Assembly: GCF_001658025.2 (NCBI RefSeq)
Contig: NZ_CP014007.2
Coordinates: forward strand, 2,666,001-2,730,000
Direction of reading: 5' to 3'
DNA: 64,000 bases
From: Kosakonia oryzae
Lineage (GTDB): Bacteria > Pseudomonadota > Gammaproteobacteria > Enterobacterales > Enterobacteriaceae
The notes under the pieces are model-generated. The model saw only the letters and a list, made by a program, of their open reading frames with translations, had not been told where the DNA came from and ran no database searches. Within the stretch, counting starts at the first letter, position 1. Each line of letters opens with the position of its first letter. Shown piece after piece: positions 1-7,928 of the stretch. A program made the translations under genes and the position numbers.

Positions 1-47
1 ATAATGACTGGCTTTTTTATAAAAAAACAGGCAGGGGAAAACCCATA

Positions 48-269
48 ATGAGTAAAATCGTGGTCGTGCTCGTACCCGGGGGCGCGTCTGAGTTTTTGAC
101 GGTTGATGATAGCGAAACCGCCGTCTCGTGGGCTACTGGTAACGGTAGCAGCGGAGCGCAAACCGGTTTGTTACCCATCGAAACCTACTACTGCGAAGGC
201 GAAGAGTTTTATTTTGCGCGCGTGGAAAATCTTTCCAGCAGTGAAATCGCCTCAGCATCGTTTAATTAA
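48..269 (+). CDS. Small hypothetical protein (73 aa)
   Basis: Not recognised. The protein is acidic (many D/E, almost no K/R) and starts with a hydrophobic strand (MSKIVVVLVPGG), followed by a polar Ser/Gly-rich stretch. I see no signal peptide and no transmembrane segment. An AGGGGA Shine-Dalgarno-like sequence precedes the ATG, and a hairpin followed by a T-run lies directly after the stop, so it looks like a real single-gene unit. An overlapping reading frame at 103-312 is rejected as a shadow. Confidence 0.6.
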   Translation: MSKIVVVLVPGGASEFLTVDDSETAVSWATGNGSSGAQTGLLPIETYYCEGEEFYFARVENLSSSEIASASFN

Positions 270-270
270 A

Positions 271-299
271 AAAAGGGCTCCAGCGGGGGCCCTTTTTTA
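271..299 (+). terminator. Intrinsic terminator after the 73-aa gene
   Basis: A GGGC/GCCC stem is flanked by an A-run and followed by TTTTTT, immediately after the stop codon. The A/T symmetry means it could work in both directions and also serve the minus-strand gene ending at 326. Confidence 0.7.
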
Positions 300-325
300 T
301 TTAATTACTTAATTAATTTGTCTGC

Positions 326-763
326 TTATCGTTTTAAAAACGCTTCATTCTCGCGCGGCGCCCAATCTTTCTCTGAAAAATCATAGGTCGGGTAAGACTC
401 GTCTTTTACGCCCTGAGAACGAATAACGGCGCGAACTTCCGCCGGTAGGTTTTCATCACGAAATAATTCTGCCAGTACAAACAGCGTATCAATAAAAGAT
501 AACTGTTTTACTTCAAAGGGTTTCCAGCCGGTGCGTTTAAAAATCAAATGATAAAGCGCTTCTTCGCCTGCCAACGGAACAAAGCTGCTGGCGTATTTTT
601 CACGGTGGCGCGCAAGCAGATATTCAAGGATAAAAATCTGTGCGATGCGCTGGCGTGCTGCTTGTCCGCGCGGTGTGTCAGTGGTCATATCGATGTGCGT
701 TATGTCGTTGTTTTCACGCACCCGAACTTCTATGGCTTGCCACAGGTCGTCATATTTCTGCAT
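326..763 (-). CDS. Hypothetical cytoplasmic protein (145 aa)
   Basis: Not recognised. A mostly helical soluble protein with no signal or membrane segment. I chose the internal ATG (MQKYDD) over the ATG 12 codons upstream, because a TAAGGT Shine-Dalgarno-like sequence lies just before it. The N-terminal half carries a basic stretch (TPRGQAARQRIAQIF) and the C-terminal end is acidic. It stands alone between two plus-strand genes. Confidence 0.6.
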   Translation of the reverse strand: MQKYDDLWQAIEVRVRENNDITHIDMTTDTPRGQAARQRIAQIFILEYLLARHREKYASSFVPLAGEEALYHLIFKRTGWKPFEVKQLSFIDTLFVLAELFRDENLPAEVRAVIRSQGVKDESYPTYDFSEKDWAPRENEAFLKR

Positions 764-994
764 AACCTTACCTTGTTTAATCCGAAGTATTCCTTGCAAA
801 GAGACAATATCAGAGAAGATTGTGCGCCGCCAAATTTCCCGATGCTTACGTTAATGCTACTGAAGCTTAAATTGAGACTTAAGTTAAATCTCACCATAAA
901 AAAGAAAAGGGTCAGCGTAATTTGTGTTTAATCAATATTCACAGGCTGCAAGAATAATAATCTGCAAATTCATACCTTTTCCAGGATAACAAAA

Positions 995-1291
995 ATGCGA
1001 ATTCGTTCGATGATGTGGGGGATGGTTGTTGCGGTCTCATGGCTGGGCGCAACAGAAGGGGTTGCCAAAACGCAGGCGCTGTCCGATGCGCAGGTTAAAA
1101 AAGCGATCATTGCGGAATCCATTGCGCAGTATCCCGGTCCCTGCGCCTGCCCGTACAATCAGGCGCGCAACGGCAGTGCCTGCGGCAGACGCAGCGCCTG
1201 GAGCAAACAGGGGGGCTATTCACCGCTTTGTTATCCGGATGATGTCAGTAAAGAGCAGGTAAAAGCCTGGCGCGAGCGCCAGCAGCCGTAA
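995..1291 (+). CDS. Small secreted Cys-rich hypothetical protein (98 aa)
   Basis: A Sec-type signal peptide is visible at residues 1-24 (basic start, hydrophobic core, cleavage near GVAKT). The mature part has a conserved-looking module with four Cys (PCACPYN, SACGRRSAW, PLCYPDDVS) that probably form disulfides in the periplasm. I recall similar short Cys/Arg-rich exported proteins in other proteobacteria with no assigned function. A clear terminator follows. Function unknown. Confidence 0.65.
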   Translation: MRIRSMMWGMVVAVSWLGATEGVAKTQALSDAQVKKAIIAESIAQYPGPCACPYNQARNGSACGRRSAWSKQGGYSPLCYPDDVSKEQVKAWRERQQP

Positions 1292-1300
1292 AATTGACAG

Positions 1301-1324
1301 GCCGGGTGAAATCCCGGCTTTTTT
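1301..1324 (+). terminator. Intrinsic terminator
   Basis: A 6-bp GCCGGG/CCCGGC stem with a TGAAAT loop is followed by six T, just after the secreted protein gene. Confidence 0.8.
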
Positions 1325-1451
1325 ATGTTCTTCAGCAAGTTAAATCAAAATTACTGATAGCCCGGATTGTTACAAATGCAATTAAACTTGATAAATATCA
1401 ATAATTAGAGCATATTGCGCACGTTTTGTTATTTCCGGGTTAATGTTTGTT

Positions 1452-1625
1452 ATGTCGTTATATCAAAAAATGTTGGTTTTCTACGCAGTGATGGCGTTGA
1501 TTTGCGCACTGATTACCTGGTTCCTTTCCCACGATCGTAAACGCATTCGCTTGCTGAGCGCCTTTCTGGTCGGCTCCACCTGGCCAATGAGTTTTCCCGT
1601 GGCGTTGTTGTTCTCAATTTTCTGA
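1452..1625 (+). CDS. ortT: OrtT/GhoT-family membrane toxin, copy 1 (57 aa)
   Basis: A small inner-membrane toxin. The 57-aa length, two predicted membrane helices (about 3-22 and 33-55) and the run HDRKRIRLLSAFLVG followed by TWPMSFPVALLFSIF closely match remembered E. coli OrtT (YdcX), and more distantly GhoT. Members of this family damage the membrane and lower ATP; OrtT is linked to stress by stringent-response-inducing antibiotics. I use the ATG at 1452, which restores the family length; the upstream in-frame ATG at 1443 adds three residues. No GhoS-like antitoxin is adjacent, as for OrtT in E. coli. A second copy follows about 90 bp downstream. Confidence 0.88.
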   Translation: MSLYQKMLVFYAVMALICALITWFLSHDRKRIRLLSAFLVGSTWPMSFPVALLFSIF

Positions 1626-1713
1626 TCATAAAGCGTGACGAATAAAACGATACCTTATTGAAAATTAGGGCAACATGTTAGCTGAATGTTTACCTAAGGA
1701 CAGGAGGCATACG

Positions 1714-1887
1714 TTGGAACTCTACACAAAACTGCTTATCTTCTACGTGGTAATGGCGGTAATTTCCGCTATGGCAACCTACTTTCTCGCCCGCGACAAC
1801 CGCAAAGTCCGACTCCTCAGCGCAATACTCATTGGTGCTACCTGGCCCATCAGCTTTCCTGTCGCGTTACTGTTTTCACTCTTTTGA
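1714..1887 (+). CDS. OrtT/GhoT-family membrane toxin, copy 2 (57 aa, TTG start)
   Basis: A paralogue of the preceding toxin with the same length and plan: ELYTKLLIFYVVMAV, a basic turn (ARDNRKVRLLSAILIG) and a closing TWPISFPVALLFSLF helix. An ATG at 1675 would add 13 residues but has no ribosome site. The TTG at 1714 sits 7 nt after a perfect AGGAGG and gives exactly 57 residues, so TTG is the chosen start. It probably arose by tandem duplication, or was kept as a GhoT-like second toxin. Weak TTG initiation behind a strong Shine-Dalgarno would limit toxin synthesis. Confidence 0.82.
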   Translation: MELYTKLLIFYVVMAVISAMATYFLARDNRKVRLLSAILIGATWPISFPVALLFSLF

Positions 1888-1898
1888 TCGCGATCTCT

Positions 1899-1946
1899 CC
1901 CTTTTATCGCAATACTGTATATAATTACAGTGCTCCGATAAAAGGG
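1899..1946 (+). repeat. Inverted repeat enclosing a LexA box and covering the hydrolase SD
   Basis: Perfect 11-bp arms, CCCTTTTATCG (1899-1909) and CGATAAAAGGG (1936-1946), are separated by 26 nt. The right arm contains the AAAGGG Shine-Dalgarno region of the hydrolase starting at 1954. RNA reading through from the toxin genes would therefore fold and hide the ribosome site. RNA starting inside the repeat would lack the left arm. Confidence 0.7.
1913..1932 (+). promoter_or_regulatory. LexA (SOS) box overlapping a TATAAT -10 element
   Basis: TACTGTATATAATTACAGTG matches the LexA consensus TACTGTATATATATACAGTA at 17 of 20 positions, with the required CTG-N10-CAG core, and is very close to the remembered umuDC box. 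A TATAAT hexamer (1920-1925) lies inside it. It is 22 bp upstream of the alpha/beta hydrolase start. No good -35 is visible. Confidence 0.75.
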
Positions 1947-1953
1947 AAACCTC

Positions 1954-2715
1954 ATGAACACATTCTATTCACGTTATGCCCAGGGGCAGGTGCGTTGGCA
2001 CGATCTGCCGGGGCACGGCGATCCGCTGGTGTTTATCCACGGATTGGGCTGCGCATCATCGTTTGAATACCCGCGCGTGGTCGCCGATCCCGCATTTGGC
2101 GGCAGGCGCGCCATTCTTATTGATTTACCCGGCAGTGGTTACAGCGAACGGCCAGCCAGTTTCTCCTATCGCACCAGCGATCAGGCGAAAGTGGTGGTCG
2201 AGCTGCTGGATAAGCTCGATCTGCAGGCCTTCTGGCTTTATGGCCACAGCATGGGCGGCAGCATTGCGATTGAGGTGGCGGCGCAGATGGCCGAACGAGT
2301 GAACGGGCTGGCGGTATCAGAACCTAATTTCTATCCCGGCGGCGGTATGTTCAGCCGTGAGATTGCCAGCCAGGATGAAGCGGGGTTTGTCACCAGCGGT
2401 TATGCAGCAATGCTGGCGCAGGAGAAAACCGCGTGGGCCGGGTGCCTGCAAAGTAATGCGCCGTGGGCGGTCTGGCGCGGAGCAAAAAGCCTGGTCGACG
2501 GTATTGAGCCAACATGGATGACGCTGTTTGTAGATTTCCCGCAGCCAAAAACGCTGATCTTTGGCGCGCTTTCACTGCCGGATAAAGACGAAGAGGCAGT
2601 ACGGAAACAGGGGATCCCGGTACAGGTGCTTGCCGATGCTGGGCATTCGATGTCATGGGAGCAGCCCGCCGCGCTGGCGCAGGCGCTAAATCGCTTTATT
2701 GCGGAACACGAATAA
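1954..2715 (+). CDS. Alpha/beta-fold hydrolase, probably SOS-controlled (253 aa)
   Basis: A cytoplasmic alpha/beta hydrolase. The oxyanion-hole motif HGLG is at 29-32, the nucleophile elbow GHSMGG at 97-102 (Ser99), and the likely catalytic His231 is in AGHSMSWEQP; the acid is probably the Asp in LPDKDEE. The substrate cannot be told from sequence. It is preceded by a LexA box and an inverted repeat hiding its ribosome site, and follows two toxin genes, so a DNA-damage link is inferred. A bidirectional terminator closes the unit. Confidence 0.8.
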   Translation: MNTFYSRYAQGQVRWHDLPGHGDPLVFIHGLGCASSFEYPRVVADPAFGGRRAILIDLPGSGYSERPASFSYRTSDQAKVVVELLDKLDLQAFWLYGHSMGGSIAIEVAAQMAERVNGLAVSEPNFYPGGGMFSREIASQDEAGFVTSGYAAMLAQEKTAWAGCLQSNAPWAVWRGAKSLVDGIEPTWMTLFVDFPQPKTLIFGALSLPDKDEEAVRKQGIPVQVLADAGHSMSWEQPAALAQALNRFIAEHE

Positions 2716-2717
2716 AA

Positions 2718-2746
2718 AAACCCGGCGCGCAATAGCGGCCGGGTTT
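2718..2746 (+). terminator. Bidirectional terminator between hydrolase and srfC
   Basis: AAACCCGGC pairs with GCCGGGTTT, with an A-run on the left. It lies in the 56-bp gap between two convergent genes and probably serves both. Confidence 0.8.
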
Positions 2747-2771
2747 CTGTTTGTGCTGCATCCGTTTTCGC

Positions 2772-4946
2772 TTATCGCAGTAAAGACTTCAGCTTCTTGC
2801 GCGCCGCGGGAGTGACATCCAGCGGGTGGTGGTAGCCAATGTTTTCCGTTGCCCGGTGATAGAGCGCAACCAGCCAGTCGTAAACATAGCGGGTGGCGGC
2901 GTGAACCGGCTGCTCGCTCAGCCGGGTCAGGCGCGTGTTGCTCGCTTCTGCCGAACCGGTGGCGAAAATGGCGCGATCTTTCTGCACGCGGCTGGCCGGA
3001 CGATCGGCTTCCGCCACCGATGCATAACCGAGCCAGGCGACAAAGTTGCCAATCGCAGCATGCAGTTGCGCGGCGCAGGCGGTATCACGCTGCATGATGG
3101 CTTGTAGCTGCTCCGGCAGATTCAGGCGGTAGCTGCTGACAATCACAATTTCCGCCATCTGGCGCAGGGCTGCCGGGCTGAGCCCAAGACGCACGGCGTT
3201 GTCGTCGTTGCGGCTCCACTGGCGAACATGGTTAACCCACAGCGCATGCGCCTGCTGACCGACATCTTTGTTTTGCGGCTGCTGTTCCGCGTTATCCGGC
3301 GATTCGGCAAACAGATCGATTGCATCGTTAAACAGGCCGCTGACTTTCTCTTCGCGCGGCTGCTGTACTTTCCACAGCGTGTCGAACTGCTGCATATCCG
3401 GCTGCAAACCTTCCAGCAGTTCACCATGACGGGAGGCCTGGCCCTGCAATTCGCGCACGACAGCTTCAGCACGGGTGCGCTGGGCGGCCGCATCCTGCTC
3501 CGGGCTGACAAGCCATGTTTGCAGCAGTTCGCGCAGCGCATGCTGATGGCGTTCTACCAGCGCTTTTAAACGCTGTTGACGCAGATCCGGCGCGGTGGCC
3601 TGCGCTAACCATGCCAACAAGCGTTGCAGACTGCTGGCATCCAGCGCCTGCAATGTGCCCCAGTGCTGGCCCGGTTTGCCAATCAACTGCTGGACCGCTT
3701 CATCCAGATTCTGCGCCAGCGTGAAACGCGCATCGTGCGGCGTAATGGCCCAAACCAGACCTGGCAGCGCGGCTTCCTGGCCTGATTGTGTCTCTTTTAC
3801 CCAGTTGAGCAGGGCGCGGGCAGTGGCGGCGGTGGTCGAACGCTCCAGCGTGGCGTTACAGATCATCAGCACGTCCGGCTGCAAACGCTGGCGATAGCTC
3901 TCCAGCAGCCAGCGGCATTTACTGCGCCACAGCGGTTGACCGTCCTCCGGGCCGGGCGCCGGGATATCCAGAATATCCACTGACGGCAGCACGCTGTTTT
4001 CCACCGGCAGCACCAGTTCGCGGGTGATCAGCGCCAGCGTCGCCAGCGGAATACTGACCGCATTGAGCCGTTGATCGTTGGCCCAGGGATGCACCACCAC
4101 TTCATCATGAATCTCTTCACTGCCGGGTTCCGCCGGGGTTAAAAATCCGTCTGTCGGCAGGGCGAAGCTATCGACCAGAACGCTTAACGGCGCGGCCAGT
4201 TCGCTGGCATTGCCGGTCTGGTGCAGGGTGTGCGCCAGTGCCAGCCACTGCTGCGTCAGCTCGTGTTGCTCGCCCCATAATAACGACCAGGCGCTGGCCC
4301 GCGCGCTGAGATCCAGTTGCGGCAGCAGGCTGGCAAACTGATACCACAAGGCATCGTCCATTTGCTGCTGCGAAGAAGGCACAACCGAGCGCCAGAAACG
4401 GGCAATGCCGCCAATCTCTTCGGCGGTGATCCCCGGTACCGGATTCGGCTGGCGCAGGGCGCGCCATTTCGCGACCCGGCTTTCGATCACCGCTTTGTCT
4501 GCCGCGCGCAATTCTGGCTGCTGCTGGGTATGGGCAATAAATAACTGCACCAGTTCGGCTTCGCTGATAATGCGCAAACAGAGCGGAAAGCTGTCATCCA
4601 TCGGCGAGTGATCCGGGGTGAAACGCAGCGCCATGCTGGTCAGCGCGTGCCCCGGATTGATGTGGGTAAAGTAATCCAGCGTTTTATCGCCCGGACGCAC
4701 ATCCAGCCGCCCGTTGCCGCTACCGCACAGCGCGCCGAGCAGATGGGCTTTCGCCGCCTGCGAATGGCCATACAGACCGATGGTGCAGGGCGCGTCAACG
4801 GCGTCGCGCAGCGCGGTTTCTCCGGCAGCGGCCGTATTCAGGCGCGCCAGCAGCGCGTCGGCATCATCATCCAGTAACGGTGAAAGTGTCCGGTTTTCGT
4901 TAATCCATGCGCTCAACGCCTGGGTGGTGTTTACGCTCGCACTCAT
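2772..4946 (-). CDS. srfC: SrfC-family putative virulence factor (724 aa)
   Basis: Third gene of srfABC; its ATG overlaps the srfB stop (ATGA). Recognised from its family sequence and its place after srfB. Near the N-terminus, GLYGHSQAAKAHLL (57-70) sits where a GTPase P-loop would be but lacks the GK[ST] core. A later LDIPAPGPEDG resembles a G3 motif. This suggests a dynamin/YcjX-like fold with degenerate nucleotide binding, which is inference. No signal peptide. In Salmonella srf genes were named as SsrB-regulated; the biochemical role is not established. Confidence 0.85.
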   Translation of the reverse strand: MSASVNTTQALSAWINENRTLSPLLDDDADALLARLNTAAAGETALRDAVDAPCTIGLYGHSQAAKAHLLGALCGSGNGRLDVRPGDKTLDYFTHINPGHALTSMALRFTPDHSPMDDSFPLCLRIISEAELVQLFIAHTQQQPELRAADKAVIESRVAKWRALRQPNPVPGITAEEIGGIARFWRSVVPSSQQQMDDALWYQFASLLPQLDLSARASAWSLLWGEQHELTQQWLALAHTLHQTGNASELAAPLSVLVDSFALPTDGFLTPAEPGSEEIHDEVVVHPWANDQRLNAVSIPLATLALITRELVLPVENSVLPSVDILDIPAPGPEDGQPLWRSKCRWLLESYRQRLQPDVLMICNATLERSTTAATARALLNWVKETQSGQEAALPGLVWAITPHDARFTLAQNLDEAVQQLIGKPGQHWGTLQALDASSLQRLLAWLAQATAPDLRQQRLKALVERHQHALRELLQTWLVSPEQDAAAQRTRAEAVVRELQGQASRHGELLEGLQPDMQQFDTLWKVQQPREEKVSGLFNDAIDLFAESPDNAEQQPQNKDVGQQAHALWVNHVRQWSRNDDNAVRLGLSPAALRQMAEIVIVSSYRLNLPEQLQAIMQRDTACAAQLHAAIGNFVAWLGYASVAEADRPASRVQKDRAIFATGSAEASNTRLTRLSEQPVHAATRYVYDWLVALYHRATENIGYHHPLDVTPAARKKLKSLLR

Positions 4947-7924
4947 TTCAGATACACACTCCCGCTGTCGATCCAGTAGTGACTACCGCTATGGCGGCGG
5001 TCGGCCAGCGTATTCAGTTTAAAAGTTAACGCGTCGGCAGGCACCGGCGTGCCGTCCTGCAACCAGGCTTCACTCAGCGTGAAGGATTCCGGGCCGTGAT
5101 GTTTGTTGCCGCCGCTAAAGGCCAGACGCACGTTTAACACGCCGTCGCCAGCGATGGTTTTCGCCAGCTCCTGCGAGTTAATACTCAGCGTATAGAGCGG
5201 TGTGGCGGGCCAGCGGGCGTTAGCTAATTGACGGAAACCCAGTGTTACATTGCCGCGCAGCGGGAAGTGCAGCTTCGCATCCAGCTTGGCACCCGGTTTA
5301 TCGAGATCGATATCGTGATACCAGATATTTTCGTCGCGCAGCGTGTTAACCACGTTATCCAGCACACCGAGGTAGCGCACCGTGGAGTAAGCGCCAATAT
5401 CAGCCGCCTTAAAGTTAAAGCGCGGCAGACGCAGATCCAGCGCCAGGCTGCACAGCATCGCGCCGACCGCTGCGGTTGATTTCGGGTTACCGATTTTGCC
5501 CTGCTGGCTGAAGGGATACCACTCATGTACGCGGTATTTATCCAGCCAGATCATGCGGTTAACCGGCACCGGCTGCAAATGGCGGATCAGCGCCTGCACG
5601 CCCGGCAGGCAGCCCGGACGGCCGGTGATCAGCAACACGTCGCAACTGTAGTGGGAAATGGCTTCGCACACCGCATGCAGCGGGGCGGTAAGCGTAAATT
5701 GCCCGTTCAGCATCGCGTCCTGCAATTCGCGGAAATTGACCTGCAACGGCACGGCAAGCACGTCGAATTCCGCTGAGCCGGACGGCAACGCATGATCAAT
5801 TGCCTGACGCAGGTAATTCATCACATTGCGCGTCGGTTGCTGCTTGAGCAGTTCGCCGAAGGTCGCATGCAAGCCGGCCAGCGGATCGTTGATATCGCTC
5901 TCTTCCCAGGCAGCAAGGATCGCGTGGCCGATCGGCATAAACAGTTGCAGCGTGGTCTGCTGGCGCAACACCGCCTGCGTATCAATACGCCCGGAATCGC
6001 CAAACAGCGTCGCCATAATCGCCGCCGCATCGCTGATGCCCGCTTTTTGCATCTGCGTTTGCAGCGCAGGCAGCACGCAGCGCTGGATCACATCCAGCAG
6101 AATGTCATCACCCGCCACTTTAAACCCTTCGCGAAACAGCAGTTGCGGGGTGATTTTGACGTTGCTGCCGGTGCCATCATCAAGCTGATAATGGGTGATC
6201 GCCATATCGGTGGTACCGCCGCCAATATCGACAGAGGCGACGCGCAGCGAACGGCCTTTCACCGCACCGGGCGCTTCCGCGCGATCCGGGCGGGCGAGGG
6301 AAGCAAAAAAGGTTTCTGTCTGCCCGGCAAAACGGGAGATCGCTTCGTTATACAGCCATACCAGTTGTCCGCAGCTCGCTTCGTCCCACTCCATCTGAAT
6401 ATGCGGCACCGGCACCACGCTCTTTTCCTGCTGCTTGCGGTTGGCGAAGTCTTCATCCTGCGGATGCCAGCCCATGGCTTTCCATACCAGCGCGATGGCT
6501 TCAAACATGCGGCGGCGGAAGATTTCGCGCTCCTGCTTCGGCATCGCGGAAGGCAGGGTCAAAATAATGGTGCGCAACTGGCGCGGAGACGCCGGGAAGC
6601 CGAGGCGCAAACGCGTCGCCACACTGTTGATTTGCCCCAGCGCCTGCGACAGCAATTCGCACAGCATATGGGTCATCAGCGTGCTGCGGCTGTACTGCGG
6701 CGAAAAGACCGGCAAACGCTCATCCAGCGGCAGGCTGTAGAGCGGCTGGCCCTCATCATTCATCAGATTCATCAGCGGGAAAGCGGTAGCCAGCGGTTCG
6801 CGCTGCGTTTTGCTGTTCATCTGGCTAAAACGCCAGTCCTGCAACACCGGGGTTTCATCCCACAGATAACGGCGCGGGCTGGAGATCCCGCTGTTGCCTT
6901 CAGTTCCGACGCGCTGCATCGCCAGTTTGCGCGCTTCATCGCCGACGCGCACAATCGACGGCCAGATAAATGCATCTTCGCGCCCGCTCTCCACCGAGAA
7001 GTGCTGCTTACCAAAACGCGCTTCCGAAAACTCCAGGCGGCTGGTAAATAGCGGCTCGTTAAGGAATTGCGGCTCGCTGAGCGATCGCACCTGCAACTCT
7101 GCCGTCTGGCGCAAACCATCGTTGGCATCGCCATGATCTTCAATGATTACGCCGCAGGTGTGGGTGTTACCAACATCGAGGATTAGATCAACCGGAATCG
7201 CCGGGGTGCTTAGCGTGTGGGTGACGATTTTGACTTCCGGAACCTGCAATTGCGAGCCGAGCAGGGTCATCAGGTTCAACCAGTGCGCCTGGTATTCAAA
7301 ACCGCGCAGCGCCTGCGTGATTTCCCGCTCGCTGCGGCTTTCATGCTGCGAAATGTAGTGTAAGAAAGCTTCGCGCAGCCAGCCGTCAACCCAGGTTTGA
7401 TCGAGGAAATCGGCGACTTCATCATCATGCCAGGCCAGCGCAAAGCGCGTGCCGTTAAGGATGTCGTTTTCCTGAGGCGCCAGAGACGCCGGAGAGTTGT
7501 CGTTGATCTGGCTGTCGAGCGCCAGCGCGATACGGTGCGTATTGCCTGCGCTGTCGGGTTCGCTCAATTTACGGATCTGCACCCGCGCCCAGTTATCCGG
7601 CCCTTCAACAAAAGTACGCGGCGGGTTAAAGCGCAAAAAAGGTACCGGCAGCCAGACGCCATCAAGGATCGACAGCGAATACTGTAACGCGTGGGTACTT
7701 TCCGGCTTGACCACTTCCGGCTGACCGCCATCGCGGTTCGGCAGGGTATAACGCTCGTTCACTACATCAAAATCGAGTCGCAGCAGCGGGCCGTTGGCCG
7801 TTTTACGCACAAAACGGCCGCTGTTAGCCGAATCCTGCGGCGTCACGCCAAAATCAAGAAACTGCACGCCGCTGTTGGCAATCAGCGTCACGCTCTGTTT
7901 GTAGTCGCAAAGATTAACCAGCAT
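4943..7924 (-). CDS. srfB: SrfB-family protein with actin/Hsp70-like ATPase motifs (993 aa)
   Basis: Second gene of srfABC. A large soluble protein. LDVGNTHTCG (about 249-258 from this start) matches the first phosphate-binding loop of the actin/Hsp70/sugar kinase superfamily, VDIGGGTTDMAI (about 565-576) the second, and LLITGRPG further on resembles the adenosine motif. ATPase activity is therefore likely; its role is unknown. I chose the ATG at 7924, 8 nt after AGGTGA. A GTG at 7936 overlapping the srfA stop is the alternative and adds four residues. Confidence 0.88.
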   Translation of the reverse strand: MLVNLCDYKQSVTLIANSGVQFLDFGVTPQDSANSGRFVRKTANGPLLRLDFDVVNERYTLPNRDGGQPEVVKPESTHALQYSLSILDGVWLPVPFLRFNPPRTFVEGPDNWARVQIRKLSEPDSAGNTHRIALALDSQINDNSPASLAPQENDILNGTRFALAWHDDEVADFLDQTWVDGWLREAFLHYISQHESRSEREITQALRGFEYQAHWLNLMTLLGSQLQVPEVKIVTHTLSTPAIPVDLILDVGNTHTCGVIIEDHGDANDGLRQTAELQVRSLSEPQFLNEPLFTSRLEFSEARFGKQHFSVESGREDAFIWPSIVRVGDEARKLAMQRVGTEGNSGISSPRRYLWDETPVLQDWRFSQMNSKTQREPLATAFPLMNLMNDEGQPLYSLPLDERLPVFSPQYSRSTLMTHMLCELLSQALGQINSVATRLRLGFPASPRQLRTIILTLPSAMPKQEREIFRRRMFEAIALVWKAMGWHPQDEDFANRKQQEKSVVPVPHIQMEWDEASCGQLVWLYNEAISRFAGQTETFFASLARPDRAEAPGAVKGRSLRVASVDIGGGTTDMAITHYQLDDGTGSNVKITPQLLFREGFKVAGDDILLDVIQRCVLPALQTQMQKAGISDAAAIMATLFGDSGRIDTQAVLRQQTTLQLFMPIGHAILAAWEESDINDPLAGLHATFGELLKQQPTRNVMNYLRQAIDHALPSGSAEFDVLAVPLQVNFRELQDAMLNGQFTLTAPLHAVCEAISHYSCDVLLITGRPGCLPGVQALIRHLQPVPVNRMIWLDKYRVHEWYPFSQQGKIGNPKSTAAVGAMLCSLALDLRLPRFNFKAADIGAYSTVRYLGVLDNVVNTLRDENIWYHDIDLDKPGAKLDAKLHFPLRGNVTLGFRQLANARWPATPLYTLSINSQELAKTIAGDGVLNVRLAFSGGNKHHGPESFTLSEAWLQDGTPVPADALTFKLNTLADRRHSGSHYWIDSGSVYLK

Positions 7925-7928
7925 AAAC

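Noticed and set aside
5792-7051. 419-aa plus-strand open frame opposite srfB
   Set aside because: Rich in Q, R and H with no recognisable domain; explained as the shadow of a GC-rich coding strand. srfB on the other strand has clear motifs and an operon context.
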